From the NCBI GenBank assembly GCA_945861675.1, contig CAMAVY010000006.1:1-48190 (forward strand): a DNA stretch of 48,190 nt, read 5' to 3'. Shown one piece after another: positions 8,034 through 17,513 of the stretch. Position 1 is the first letter of the stretch; each line of letters begins with the position of its first letter. Under the pieces are notes generated by a model that had not been told where the DNA came from, did no database searches, and worked only from the letters and a program-made list of their open reading frames with translations. The position numbers and the translations under genes were made by a program. The stretch comes from Klebsiella pneumoniae (GTDB taxonomy: Bacteria; Pseudomonadota; Gammaproteobacteria; Pseudomonadales; Azotimanducaceae).

Positions 8034-9878
8034 CTAGAAGCGCGTCTCGCCGTTCATGATGGCCGCGTAGATGGCCGCATCCATGGGCACGTAGCACTCG
8101 CCTTTGGGCAGCAGCACATACACCGGGTCGCCGGCCGTCTTGTCCGGATGGTAGGCCTGCTCTTTCAGTGCGCCCTTCAGCAACTTGAATGTGCTTGTGG
8201 TGTTGGCCGCGTCCTGCACGCGGATGAACACCGGTTGGGCATAGCTCGCAAGGTCGCGGCGGACGTGCGCGGTGAATCCTGGCCAGTCAAAACTACTGGC
8301 TGTGTGGCCGCTGGCGAGATTGATTGCTGCCATGCCTGCGCGACCTTCAGTGCCCGGAATCTGCACGCCGTAAACGTTGGCCTGCGCGAGCTGGTGCTGC
8401 TGCTGCAGCACCTCGGCAATCTCGTTGGTTGAGCAGTTCTCGCCGCGCCAGCGGAAGGTATCCCCCAGCCGGTCGACGAACTGCATGTGCCGTTGGCCGA
8501 ATGCAAAGCCCACGTTGACGATGCGAATCAAGTCGCCTGTGTTGAAGTAGAGATCGCCATTCCGTGCGACGTTGCGCACCAGTTTTGCTTCGTTGGCGCT
8601 CTTGTTCGTATAGCCCTCGAAGCGCGCATCGGCGCTGATGGCATTGACCAGCAGCCCAATCTCGCCCTTGGCTGCATCGATGCATAGTCCCGTAGCGTTG
8701 CGCGCAATCTCGTCACGCTCGATGTCGTAGCGCAGCAGACGATAGGGCAGTGGCGAAAAGCCCATGGTCTCGTCTTTGTTGAATGCGTTCACAAACACGC
8801 TGTTGCCTTCGGATGCGCCGTAGAACTCGTACACCTCGCGAACGCCGAAGCGCTGCTTGAAGCGCTTCCAGATATCCGGTCGAAGGCCGTTGCCAATGCA
8901 GCGCGTGGCAGGTTGTTGTGCGTCGTCGGGACGCTCGGGCTGGCTCAGCAGATAGCGACACAACTCGCCGATGTACACGAACGCCGTGCACTGGTCGCGG
9001 CGAATGTCGTCGAAGAAGCCTGAGGCAGAGAACCTGCGCTTCAGCGCAATGCTGCAGCCCGTGAGCATGGCCGAAGCAAGCCCGGTTGTGAGCGCCGTGG
9101 CGTGATACAACGGCAGGCACACGTAGATGCGATCTGTTGGCCCTGCATTGAGGCAGATGCGGCCGAATGCGTAGCCGCCGTTGAAGAACCGATGGTTGCC
9201 GAAGATCGCTGCTTTTGGCAGGCCGGTCGTACCGGACGTGAAAATATAGAAGCACGCATCCTGCAGCTGAACCTCAGCAGTTTCAGGGCGTTCGCTGTCC
9301 GGCAATGCGGCGTCAAGCGAGCTCAATGGGGTCGCCCACGCAGCATTGGCGCTCAGCACAGCAGAATCTGTTGACGCCGCACGTGCGTGTGCGGGGTCGG
9401 CAACAATGAACTGCCGGCCGGCCAGATCGAGTGCGGCGAGCTCAGGCTGCAGCTCTGCAACAGCTTCAGCGCACTCTGCGCCAACAATCAACGCACGGGC
9501 ATTCACGATGCCGAGACTGTGTGTGAGCACAGTGCCACGCTGCTGCGCGTTCAATAGCCCGGCAACTGCGCCTAGTTTGTTGATGCCGAGCAGGCAGGTC
9601 AGAAACTCTGTGCGGTTCTCCATCATCAGCGCAACGCAGTCGCCGCGATGAATGCCCAGTTGCGCAAGGCGCGCGGCGATGCGGTTCGCACGCTGGTTCA
9701 GCACCCGCCAGCTGACGGTTTCATCTTCGCAGAGCAGCGCAGGACGATCGCCATGCTGTTGCGTGTTGCGTACCAGCAGGGCCCCGATGGAGTCACGTGT
9801 TTCTGGTTTCAGCTTCGGCCGCGTCAGTGCACGGACCAGCGTTCGTGCCATACCCCAAAGTGTTTTGAGCTCAGCCAT
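8034..9878 (-). CDS. Long-chain/very-long-chain acyl-CoA synthetase (FATP/FadD6-like)
   Basis: A 614-residue member of the ANL superfamily. The AMP/ATP loop is YIFTSGTTGLPKAA (about residue 211), the adenine motif is YEFYGASEGN, and GDLYFNTGD with FVDRLGDTFRWRGEN forms the FATP/VLACS signature. It activates fatty or other carboxylic acids as acyl-CoA thioesters, feeding the acyl-CoA enzymes elsewhere in the window. The ATG at 9878 overlaps the stop of the upstream gene by 8 bases, and GGAG lies 8 bases before it, so it is probably translationally coupled. A longer frame exists to 9983 but lies inside the upstream gene. The fatty-acyl class is well supported; chain length is not. Confidence 0.9.
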   Translation of the reverse strand: MAELKTLWGMARTLVRALTRPKLKPETRDSIGALLVRNTQQHGDRPALLCEDETVSWRVLNQRANRIAARLAQLGIHRGDCVALMMENRTEFLTCLLGINKLGAVAGLLNAQQRGTVLTHSLGIVNARALIVGAECAEAVAELQPELAALDLAGRQFIVADPAHARAASTDSAVLSANAAWATPLSSLDAALPDSERPETAEVQLQDACFYIFTSGTTGLPKAAIFGNHRFFNGGYAFGRICLNAGPTDRIYVCLPLYHATALTTGLASAMLTGCSIALKRRFSASGFFDDIRRDQCTAFVYIGELCRYLLSQPERPDDAQQPATRCIGNGLRPDIWKRFKQRFGVREVYEFYGASEGNSVFVNAFNKDETMGFSPLPYRLLRYDIERDEIARNATGLCIDAAKGEIGLLVNAISADARFEGYTNKSANEAKLVRNVARNGDLYFNTGDLIRIVNVGFAFGQRHMQFVDRLGDTFRWRGENCSTNEIAEVLQQQHQLAQANVYGVQIPGTEGRAGMAAINLASGHTASSFDWPGFTAHVRRDLASYAQPVFIRVQDAANTTSTFKLLKGALKEQAYHPDKTAGDPVYVLLPKGECYVPMDAAIYAAIMNGETRF

Positions 9879-11004
9879 CTGACGGGCTCCGTGCATTCGG
9901 CACCGGCCCTTCAACTTGCGCCGGATCTGCCTGAAACTCCTGCCGATAGGGCGAAAGTGCGGCTGCGCCGCCCGTGTGCACAAACACGATATGGTCTGAT
10001 GCGGCGAAACGACCGGCGCGGATCATGCCGATCAGGCCGGCCATTGCCTTGCCGCTGTATACAGGGTCAAGCAACAACCCTTCGGTTTCTGCCGCGATGC
10101 GCACCGCTTCAACCATTGTCTGCGTTGGGATGCCGTAGTCGGCGCCCAGGAATCCCTGCTCAACCTGGATGGCATCTGTTGCAACCGGTGCAAGCTGCAG
10201 GCGCGCCAATACTGCATTCGTGAGTTCAATGATCTGTTCGCGCTGCAGCACGGCGTCGACTGCGTAGGTATTCACGCCGATGACGGGTACTGCGGTCGCG
10301 TTGCCACTACAGGGGTTGAGCGCGCGCGCGTTGCGTGCGCAACCTGCCACCAGGCCCGCCTGGGTCCCGCCGCTCGAACTTGCATGCACGATTGCAGTTG
10401 GGCGAAAGCCGGCATCGGACGATTGCGCCAGGATTTCATCTGCGCAGACCACATATCCAAGCGCGCCGGTGGCACTTGAGCCGCCTGTCGGCACCACGTA
10501 GGGCACGCGGCCAGCCGCAATCAGCGCGGCGCGACGCTGTTGCCACGTCGTCGCGCTTGCCTCGGGTTGCACGATATGCAGACGCGCGCCAAGCAGATCG
10601 TCCAACAGCCGATTGCCGCCGTGTTCGTATTCATCGTTGGTGTAGTGCACGCGTCGGCTCAGGATGAGCTCGCAGTGCAGGCCAAGTCGGGCGCACGCCG
10701 CGGCGGTCTGCCGCGCGTGATTCGATTGCAGCGCGCCGAAGGTCACCACGGTGTCGGCGCCCTTGGCGCGCGCCTCCGCGAGCAGGAACTCCAGCTTGCG
10801 GGTCTTGTTGCCACCGCCAGCAATCCCGGTGCAATCATCGCGCTTGATCCATACCGTCGGGCCGCCCAAGGCTGCGCTCAAACGCGGCGCGTGCTCGAGT
10901 GCTGTTGGAAGGTGCGCGAAACGAACGCGCGGGATGTGCTGCAGGCGTGGCAAGCGCGGCTCCGCTATCTGTCGTGGAGCGGCGAGCATCTCAGGTTTGG
11001 TCAT
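9871..11004 (-). CDS. PLP-dependent D-cysteine desulfhydrase / ACC deaminase family protein
   Basis: A 377-residue fold-type II PLP enzyme. GGGNKTRKLEF carries the lysine (Lys67) that forms the Schiff base. FGALQSNHARQTAA is the typical Ser-Asn-His segment after it, and SSSGGTQAGL is the phosphate-binding glycine loop. The family splits D-cysteine to pyruvate, sulfide and ammonia, or opens 1-aminocyclopropane-1-carboxylate; the sequence alone does not decide. The ATG at 11004 lies 7 bases past the stop of the upstream gene, with a weak ribosome site. It is the middle gene of a three-gene minus-strand operon. The link to its neighbours (N-demethylase-like protein, acyl-CoA synthetase) is not obvious. 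Confidence 0.88.
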   Translation of the reverse strand: MTKPEMLAAPRQIAEPRLPRLQHIPRVRFAHLPTALEHAPRLSAALGGPTVWIKRDDCTGIAGGGNKTRKLEFLLAEARAKGADTVVTFGALQSNHARQTAAACARLGLHCELILSRRVHYTNDEYEHGGNRLLDDLLGARLHIVQPEASATTWQQRRAALIAAGRVPYVVPTGGSSATGALGYVVCADEILAQSSDAGFRPTAIVHASSSGGTQAGLVAGCARNARALNPCSGNATAVPVIGVNTYAVDAVLQREQIIELTNAVLARLQLAPVATDAIQVEQGFLGADYGIPTQTMVEAVRIAAETEGLLLDPVYSGKAMAGLIGMIRAGRFAASDHIVFVHTGGAAALSPYRQEFQADPAQVEGPVPNARSPSDG

Positions 11005-11011
11005 GGGCAGG

Positions 11012-11887
11012 CTACAGCTGTTGAACCCATGCTTGCAGCTGGGCGCCGAACGCTGCGAAGTGCCGCGCTTCGCGCTCTTCCTGGGGCATGTTCGCGTAAG
11101 CGCGCCAGAGTTGCTGCGCCAGTTCCGGCCGCAGCGCCAGCTCGGCAAGTGGATTCACGTACACCAGAATCGTGAACAGGATGGCGTGGCTGTGTGCAAG
11201 CTTGCGCAGCGTCTGTCGTTCGCAGCGTAGCCAGAGGCGCTGAGCGATGTTCTCAGCTGTCAGGGCGCGCGCCTTGGTCCAGTCGTCGGGTTGTGGGTGA
11301 AACAGGTCAGCCGTGTTGTGCAGATGCCAGTTGCCGCGCGCAAACACACGGTCCGTCGGCATGTTGCGCAGGAATGCGCGGATGCGCGCACCGATCTTCT
11401 GTTCCAGCGCTGCTACCGGTGCATGAATGCCCAGCAATGGCAGACCCAGCTTCTGCTGCAGAAACCAGAAGGAGGGCGCGCATAACAACGCTGCGTGCAG
11501 GCGGTAGTCGTCACCGTCGGGTAGCAGCACGCACAGGTCTTCACACGCGTTGAGTCCGGCGCTGAGGAAGCGCGCGTTCGCCTGCGCACTGGCGCCCGCA
11601 TCTGGTCGTAGTGGGGAGGGAGACTGCGCGATTTCAGCGTCCGCACCCGCACGTGCGGGTTCGGCGGCGGCGTTGATCAACGCTGCGACTTCCTCAAGCG
11701 CCCGATCGGTCTGATCTCCGGGCAGGCGTGCAAACACGTCGTTCATGCGGTACTGGACGAGCACCCGACGCTGCTGCAGACGGGCAATGAAGTCGTGCGG
11801 TTGTTGCAGCCAGCGGTCTGTAGTGATCGGCGTCAAGCCCATACGTACGCCGCCGCCACCATCGTCCCACGGCGTGTACTCGATCAT
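11012..11887 (-). CDS. Heme-dependent oxidative N-demethylase family protein (DUF3445)
   Basis: A 291-residue protein matching the DUF3445 family by its order of motifs: MGLTPI near the N-terminus, EDLCVLLPDG, LLCAPSFWFLQQKLG, IHAPVAALEQKI, RGNWHLHN, and the C-terminal RCERQTLRKLAHSHAILFTI. Characterised members are subunits of heme-dependent dimethylamine oxidative demethylases. They usually sit with flavoprotein and ferredoxin-like subunits, which are absent here. A poorly conserved Ala-rich insert spans about residues 70-105. It heads a three-gene minus-strand operon. Family membership is clear; activity as a demethylase in this stand-alone context is inference. Confidence 0.8.
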   Translation of the reverse strand: MIEYTPWDDGGGGVRMGLTPITTDRWLQQPHDFIARLQQRRVLVQYRMNDVFARLPGDQTDRALEEVAALINAAAEPARAGADAEIAQSPSPLRPDAGASAQANARFLSAGLNACEDLCVLLPDGDDYRLHAALLCAPSFWFLQQKLGLPLLGIHAPVAALEQKIGARIRAFLRNMPTDRVFARGNWHLHNTADLFHPQPDDWTKARALTAENIAQRLWLRCERQTLRKLAHSHAILFTILVYVNPLAELALRPELAQQLWRAYANMPQEEREARHFAAFGAQLQAWVQQL

Positions 11888-12226
11888 GGCGCGATGGCGC
11901 TGCGTGGCCGGTCCATGGCCGCGAAAATCAATGTCGGTCGTCGTGTAGCTGGCTGCGCGTGCGGGTTCATGTACGGCTCGCTGTCAGAAGCAGGGTGAGA
12001 AACGGCATCGACCCGCTGGAGCCGAGCTGATGGCGTGCTTCGTCGTTGTGGTGCTCTCTCGCCGGCATACAGCATGCTCGCGATTGTGCGCCCGACCAGC
12101 GGCCGACCTGTGGCTGTGCAGACGCCGTCAAATGTAGACAATGACGCATGGTGAAACGTGCGCAAGCCGCGAGCTTCGCGTCCACCTGTGCGTCCCCACC
12201 CGTCGAAGTCCGGAGGTCCGTCGTCC
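11888..12226. other. Divergent intergenic region between the DUF3445 gene and slyD
   Basis: About 340 bases with no supported gene. It must hold the promoters of both the minus-strand operon and slyD, but I see no clear -35/-10 pair or strong palindrome. A consensus ribosome site, CGGAGG (12211-12216), lies at its right end before slyD. Confidence 0.5.
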
Positions 12227-12709
12227 ATGCAAATTGCCAGTAACTGCGTTGTGCTCATTCATTACACACTCACCAACGATGCCGGCGAAACGCTGGATTC
12301 ATCCGCGGGGCGTGAACCGCTTGCCTACATGCATGGCCAGGGCAACATCATTCCCGGTCTGGAGGCTGCGCTCGTCAGCCGCACGGCCGGCGAGAAACTG
12401 AACGTGCGCATTGCCCCCGGCGACGGCTATGGCGACGTGGACCCGTCACTTGTGCAGGAAGTGCCGCGCACAGCACTGAGCGGTATAGACGAGGTGAAAG
12501 TCGGCCTGCGGCTGCAGACCCAATCCGCACGCGGGCCGCAGGTGGTGGTTGTCACGGCGGTGTCGGATGAATCGGTGAGCATCGACGCAAACCATCCGCT
12601 CGCGGGCCAGCACCTCAACTTTGCGGTTGAGATCACCGAGGTGCGTGCTGCCAGCGCAGAAGAACTCGCTCACGGCCATGTGCATGGCGCGGGCGGTCAT
12701 CACCACTAG
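12227..12709 (+). CDS. slyD: FKBP-type peptidyl-prolyl isomerase SlyD
   Basis: A 160-residue SlyD. The FKBP halves (VVLIHYTLTNDAGETLDSS; PLAYMHGQGNIIPGLEAAL) flank the insert-in-flap chaperone domain (GDGYGDVDPSLVQEVPRTAL to the VVVVTAV region). The chain then closes with NHPLAGQHLNF. The C-terminus EELAHGHVHGAGGHHH matches the E. coli SlyD metal-binding tail in its first part but is much shorter. It catalyses proline isomerisation, acts as a folding chaperone, and may bind nickel or zinc. GGAGG lies about 10 bases before the ATG. It is followed 76 bases later by a P450 gene. Confidence 0.95.
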   Translation: MQIASNCVVLIHYTLTNDAGETLDSSAGREPLAYMHGQGNIIPGLEAALVSRTAGEKLNVRIAPGDGYGDVDPSLVQEVPRTALSGIDEVKVGLRLQTQSARGPQVVVVTAVSDESVSIDANHPLAGQHLNFAVEITEVRAASAEELAHGHVHGAGGHHH

Positions 12710-12785
12710 ACTTGCGCAGTCGTGTCGCAAGTCGAGCCCTTGCATCCCTTGCATCCCTTGCGTCTGCAGCTTCAGGAGTTGTTCA

Positions 12786-14057
12786 GTGAGTTCAAGCACG
12801 TCTGATCCGAGCATGGGGCCGCCGAGTGCGATTCCGCCGACCCTGTTCGAGCCCGAAGGGATGCAGAACCCGTTCCCGTTCTATCAATGGGCGCTGGCGA
12901 ATGCGCCGATCTTCGAAGTGCCTGGGACGGGCTTCAAGATGGTCATGAGCTACAACCTGTGCGTCGACGCGCTGGGGCGCCCGGAGGACTTCTCGAACAA
13001 TTTCGCTGCTGCGATGGGCGGTGGCCGCGCGGGCGCCGACCCCGAACTTGAGGCTATCGCCAGCGAGGGCTGGCCGCAGGTCAACACCATGCTGACTGCA
13101 GACCCGCCGGTACACACCCGCTACCGCCGGCTGGTGAATCTGGCCTTTGCCAAGCCGCGCGTCGACGCGCTGGAGGCCGGCATTCGGCGCAAGGTCACGG
13201 ACCTCGTCGACAGCTTCATTGATCGTGGTGAGTGCGATTTCGTGGCCGAGTACGCCGTACCGCTGCCGGTGCAGGTGATCTGCGAGCAACTGGGCTTTGG
13301 CGCGGCTGAGCGGGCCAACGTGAAGCGCTGGTCGGATGCCTTTGCCGACCAGCTTGGCCGCATGAGTGGTCGCGAGCGCGAACTTGAGTGCGCGCGCGAA
13401 ATCCTTGAGTTTCAACGCGCGGTCAAACTGAAGATAGACGCGCGAAGGCAGTCGCCGACCGACGACCTGCTGTCGCACGTCGTGAATGCGCGCCTCGATG
13501 GGGAAACGGCGCTGGAAGATGCCGAAATTCTCTCGGTGGCTCAGCAGCTCATGGTGGCCGGCAACGAGACGACGTCACATTCGCTTGCGGGCGGCATCGT
13601 GCATCTCGCGCGCAATCCTGAGCAGCAGGCCAAGGTGCGTGCGAAGCCGAAGCTGCTCGGCAACATGGTCGAGGAGATACTGCGACTGGATACGCCAACA
13701 GCGGCCATGTGGCGCGTGGTCACGCGGGATTGCAAGCTTGGCGAACATGAACTGAAGGGCGGTTCGGTCGTCATGTTGCGCTATGCGGCTGCCAATCGTG
13801 ATCCGGCCATCTTCGCGCAGCCGGACCAGTTCGATGCTGAACGGGCGAACGCGCGGCTGCATATTGCCTTCGGCCGCGGCATTCACATGTGCGTGGGCAA
13901 CATGCTGAGCCGGCGCGAGATGGCCGTGACATTCGAGACGGTGCTTGCGCGTATGGACGACATCAAGCTGGTGCCGGGGGCCGAACTGGCCGTTGCGCCG
14001 AACATGCTGCTGCGCGGCTATACGGCCGTGCCGATTACGTTCCGCAAGGTCCACTGA
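12786..14057 (+). CDS. Cytochrome P450 monooxygenase
   Basis: A 423-residue soluble bacterial P450. The I-helix oxygen-activation motif is VAGNETTSH (about residues 257-265), the K-helix ExxR is EEILRL, and the heme loop FGRGIHMCVGN places the axial cysteine at Cys369. It starts at GTG 12786, with AGGAG 7 bases upstream; ATG 12813 is an alternative. Acid Glu in GNETT replaces the more common Asp. No ferredoxin or reductase is adjacent, so electrons must come from partners elsewhere. The substrate is unknown. The neighbours slyD and acnB are housekeeping genes, and a small TGCATCCCT repeat lies in the gap before it. Confidence 0.92.
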   Translation: MSSSTSDPSMGPPSAIPPTLFEPEGMQNPFPFYQWALANAPIFEVPGTGFKMVMSYNLCVDALGRPEDFSNNFAAAMGGGRAGADPELEAIASEGWPQVNTMLTADPPVHTRYRRLVNLAFAKPRVDALEAGIRRKVTDLVDSFIDRGECDFVAEYAVPLPVQVICEQLGFGAAERANVKRWSDAFADQLGRMSGRERELECAREILEFQRAVKLKIDARRQSPTDDLLSHVVNARLDGETALEDAEILSVAQQLMVAGNETTSHSLAGGIVHLARNPEQQAKVRAKPKLLGNMVEEILRLDTPTAAMWRVVTRDCKLGEHELKGGSVVMLRYAAANRDPAIFAQPDQFDAERANARLHIAFGRGIHMCVGNMLSRREMAVTFETVLARMDDIKLVPGAELAVAPNMLLRGYTAVPITFRKVH

Positions 14058-14159
14058 AGCCGGCGATCTTCTCGAAAATTCCATTTTTTCAGGTGCTGAA
14101 CGGGGCTACCTTTAGGCCTGTCGGAAAATGCCGAATAACAACCAGGAGACGACCACGTC

Positions 14160-16739
14160 ATGCTCGAGGCATATCGCAAACACACCCAGGAACGCGCCGC
14201 ACTGGGCATTCCTCCGCTGCCGTTGAGTGCAGCTCAGGCGGCTTCCCTGGTTGAGTTGCTGAAGTCGCCGCCGAAGGCCGACGAGGCCTATGTGCTCGAT
14301 CTGCTGGTCAGTAACGTGCCGCCGGGCGTCGACGAGGCGGCCTACGTCAAGGCTGCCTTCCTCGCCGATCTGGCAACGGGCAAGGCCAAGTCCCCGCTCA
14401 TCACGCCGACCCGCGCTGTTGAACTGCTGGGCACCATGCTCGGTGGGTACAACGTAGCCCCGCTGGTGGCACTGCTCGACGATGCGACGCTTGCGCCTGC
14501 CGCAGCCCAACAGCTGTCGACGACCTTGCTGATGTTCGACCAGTTCCACGATGTCGCGGAGCGCGCGAAGAACGGCAACGTGCACGCCAAGGGCGTCATG
14601 CAGGCGTGGGCGGATGCGAAGTGGTTCACGCGCCGCGAGCCGGTGCCCGAGTCGATCACGCTGACGGTCTTCAAAGTGCCCGGCGAGACCAACACTGACG
14701 ATCTGTCACCGGCGCAGGACGCGTTCTCGCGGCCGGACATTCCGTTCCACGCGCTGGCCATGTTGAAGAACCCGCGCGAAGGTGTGACGAACGCCATCGA
14801 GACCATTCAACAACTGAAGAACAATGGCTACCCGGTGGCCTACGTGGGCGACGTGGTAGGCACAGGTTCGTCGCGCAAGAGCGCGGCCAACTCGGTCATC
14901 TGGCACACCGGCCACGACATCCCCTACGTGCCGAACAAGCGCCAGGGCGGTGTGGTCATCGGCACCAAGATTGCGCCGATCTTCTTCAACACAGTCGAGG
15001 ACTCGGGCGCACTGCCGATCGAATGCGACGTGGCGAGCTTCGCCACCGGCGACGTCATCACCGTGAAGCCCTACGAAGGGCGGGTGCTGAACCAGAACGG
15101 CGAAGAACTGGCGAAGTTCGAACTGAAACATGAAGTGCTGCTGGATGAATCGCGCGCTGGCGGCCGCATTCCGCTCATCATCGGGCGCAGCCTGACCGAG
15201 CGTGCGCGCGAAGCGCTGGGCCTTGGACCGGCAACCGTGTTCAGCCGGCCCAAGCCCCCGGCCTCGAGCAGCGCGGGCTTCACGCTGGCGCAGAAAATCG
15301 TTGGTCGCGCGTGCAGTGTGGACGGCGTTCGTCCAGGCACCTATTGCGAACCCCGTGTTGCGACTGTAGGCAGCCAGGACACCACGGGTCCGATGACGCG
15401 CGATGAGTTGAAAGAGCTCGCATGCCTGGGTTTCTCTGCCGACCTCGTGCTGCAGACCTTCTGCCACACGGCGGCCTATCCGAAGCCGGTGGACATCGAG
15501 ACCCAGCACACACTGCCGGATTTCATCCGCACCCGTGGTGGGGTGTCGCTGAAGCCGGGCGACGGCATCATTCACTCGTGGCTGAACCGCATGCTGTTGC
15601 CCGACCAGGTCGGCACCGGTGGGGATTCGCACACGCGCTTCCCACTGGGCATCAGCTTTCCCGGTGGCTCGGGCCTGGTCGCGTTCGGCGCAGCACTCGG
15701 CGTTATTCCGCTCGACATGCCCGAGTCCGTGCTCGTGCGTTTCACCGGCAAGATGCAGCCTGGCATCACGCTGCGTGACCTCGTGAACGCCATTCCCTAC
15801 GCAGCGTTGCAGCGCGGCCTGCTCACGTTGGACAAGAAGGGCAAGAAGAACGTCTTCAACGGCCGCATTCTCGAAATTGAAGGTCTGCCCGATCTCACCG
15901 TGGAGCAGGCGTTCGAGCTGTCTGACGCAAGCGCAGAGCGTTCGGCCGGTGGTTGCACCATCGACCTGTCGATTGAATCGGTGTCCGAGTACCTGCGCTC
16001 GAACATCACCATGCTGCGTTGGATGATCGACAACGGCTATGGCGACGTGCGCACACTCGAACGGCGCGCGCGCGCCATGGAAGCCTGGTTGGCGAACCCG
16101 GTGCTGATGCGTGCGGACAAAGACGCCGAGTATGCGGAAGTGCTCGAGATCGACATGAACGCGATCAAAGAGCCATTGCTCGCTTGCCCGAACGACCCGG
16201 ACGACATCAAGCAGCTCTCCGAAGTTGCAGGTCGCAAGATCGACGAAGTGTTCATCGGTTCCTGCATGACGAACATCGGTCACTTCCGTGCTGCGGGCAA
16301 ACTGCTGCAGGCCTGGGGGCAGTCCATTCCCACACGTCTGTGGATTGCGCCGCCGACCAAGATGGACGCAGCCCAGCTGATGGAAGAGGGCTACTACGCG
16401 CTGTACGCCGCAGCGGGCGCCCGCACTGAGATGCCAGGCTGTTCGCTGTGCATGGGCAACCAGGCGCGCGTCGCGGCGAACTCGGCGGTGGTGTCCACGT
16501 CTACGCGTAACTTCCCCAACCGACTCGGTCAGGGCGCGGACGTGTTCCTCGCTTCCGCTGAGCTGGCGGCCATCGCCTCTGTGCTCGGCAAGCTGCCGAC
16601 GCCCGAGGAATACTTGGCTTACGCGTCGAAGATCGATTCGATGGCACCGGAGATCTATCGCTATCTGAACTTCGACCGCATGCCGGAGTACACCGAAGCG
16701 GCGAGTCGTGGCCGCAGTCTGGCGGTGGACATCAGCTGA
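14160..16739 (+). CDS. acnB: Aconitate hydratase B
   Basis: An 859-residue aconitase of the B type, close to the E. coli length. The N-terminal HEAT-like domain (from [15 protein letters not shown]) and the swivel domain with [13 protein letters not shown] precede the Fe-S domains. The three cluster cysteines are Cys702 ([10 protein letters not shown]), Cys761 and Cys764 (GCSLCMGN). The enzyme interconverts citrate and isocitrate via cis-aconitate in the TCA cycle, and apo-AcnB can bind mRNA. AGGAG lies 11 bases before the ATG. The frame downstream begins before the acnB stop, so the next gene may be co-transcribed. Confidence 0.97.
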   Translation: MLEAYRKHTQERAALGIPPLPLSAAQAASLVELLKSPPKADEAYVLDLLVSNVPPGVDEAAYVKAAFLADLATGKAKSPLITPTRAVELLGTMLGGYNVAPLVALLDDATLAPAAAQQLSTTLLMFDQFHDVAERAKNGNVHAKGVMQAWADAKWFTRREPVPESITLTVFKVPGETNTDDLSPAQDAFSRPDIPFHALAMLKNPREGVTNAIETIQQLKNNGYPVAYVGDVVGTGSSRKSAANSVIWHTGHDIPYVPNKRQGGVVIGTKIAPIFFNTVEDSGALPIECDVASFATGDVITVKPYEGRVLNQNGEELAKFELKHEVLLDESRAGGRIPLIIGRSLTERAREALGLGPATVFSRPKPPASSSAGFTLAQKIVGRACSVDGVRPGTYCEPRVATVGSQDTTGPMTRDELKELACLGFSADLVLQTFCHTAAYPKPVDIETQHTLPDFIRTRGGVSLKPGDGIIHSWLNRMLLPDQVGTGGDSHTRFPLGISFPGGSGLVAFGAALGVIPLDMPESVLVRFTGKMQPGITLRDLVNAIPYAALQRGLLTLDKKGKKNVFNGRILEIEGLPDLTVEQAFELSDASAERSAGGCTIDLSIESVSEYLRSNITMLRWMIDNGYGDVRTLERRARAMEAWLANPVLMRADKDAEYAEVLEIDMNAIKEPLLACPNDPDDIKQLSEVAGRKIDEVFIGSCMTNIGHFRAAGKLLQAWGQSIPTRLWIAPPTKMDAAQLMEEGYYALYAAAGARTEMPGCSLCMGNQARVAANSAVVSTSTRNFPNRLGQGADVFLASAELAAIASVLGKLPTPEEYLAYASKIDSMAPEIYRYLNFDRMPEYTEAASRGRSLAVDIS

Positions 16740-16867
16740 TCGAGACGGTCGCAAAAGAGCGGCGTGCAGCACACCCGCGGCAAGCCGCAGCGCCGCACAT
16801 CGGTCGCCTGAAGGAAGGCGCGCTGCATGCGGACCTGCGCGCGTGGTTCCGGCAGCCCGGCGACCGA

Positions 16868-17494
16868 ATGGAAGTGCCGGTCGACGGCTTCGTCATTGAC
16901 CTTGTTCGGGGCGACCGGGTCCGCGGCGAGACGCTCGTCGAGTTTCAGACCGGCGGCTTCTCGGCGTTGCGCCGAAAGCTGCCGGCGCTGCTGGAACGTC
17001 ATGCAGTACATCTGGTCACGCCCATCGCGGTGGCGCGGCACATCCTGAAAGTAGATTCATCGGGCGAGTTGCTGAGCCAACGTCGATCACCAAAGCGTGG
17101 CCGCGTTGAAGACGTATTTGCTGAACTCGTCAGTATTCCGACGGTGCTGAATCACCCGCGCTTTACGCTGGAAGTCGTGCTGGTGGAGCTGGAGGAGATT
17201 CGCGTGCGTGGGCCTGCGCGTGCGTTTCGCCGCCGCGGTTGGATCGTCACGGGCCGCGCCTTGCGCAAGGTGTTGGATTGCGTGTCGGTCAGCACGGCAG
17301 CGCATGCCCTGGCGTTGTTGCCCAATGGACTGCCCGACACTTTCACCACGGCGGAGATTGCGGAGTCAGGTTCATTGCCGCGCCGCCTTGCGCAGCAGAT
17401 GGCCTATTGTCTGCTGGCGCTGGGATCCATTGAGCGTGTGGGCAAGCGCGGCAATGCGCATTGCTATCAGCGGATCGTCGCAGCGCAACCGTAG
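16868..17494 (+). CDS. Conserved hypothetical protein; real start probably upstream of the first ATG
   Basis: The first ATG gives 208 residues. The same frame is open upstream and encodes IGRLKEGALHADLRAWFRQPGDR from about 16799, which looks like the conserved N-terminus of this family (xGxLxEGxLHxxLKxWY then VPVDGFVIDxVRGD). Inner landmarks are LVEFQTGGF, SPKRGRVEDVFAELVSIP, RRRGWIV and a C-terminal winged-helix-like part ending GKRGNAHCYQR. Between the acnB stop and 16868 I find no ATG, GTG or TTG in frame. A CTG start (16736 overlapping the acnB stop, or 16808) or a lost start codon must be considered. Function is unknown; the N-terminal half recalls nuclease-like folds, but I cannot confirm it. 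Confidence 0.7.
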   Translation: MEVPVDGFVIDLVRGDRVRGETLVEFQTGGFSALRRKLPALLERHAVHLVTPIAVARHILKVDSSGELLSQRRSPKRGRVEDVFAELVSIPTVLNHPRFTLEVVLVELEEIRVRGPARAFRRRGWIVTGRALRKVLDCVSVSTAAHALALLPNGLPDTFTTAEIAESGSLPRRLAQQMAYCLLALGSIERVGKRGNAHCYQRIVAAQP

Positions 17495-17513
17495 CGCCGT
17501 TACGTCTGTTCGC

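Noticed and set aside
14706-16772. Long open frame of about 690 codons on the minus strand opposite acnB
   Set aside because: acnB on the plus strand is complete with all cluster cysteines. The opposite frame has no recognisable motif, is rich in Arg/His/Ala, and is a GC-codon mirror effect.
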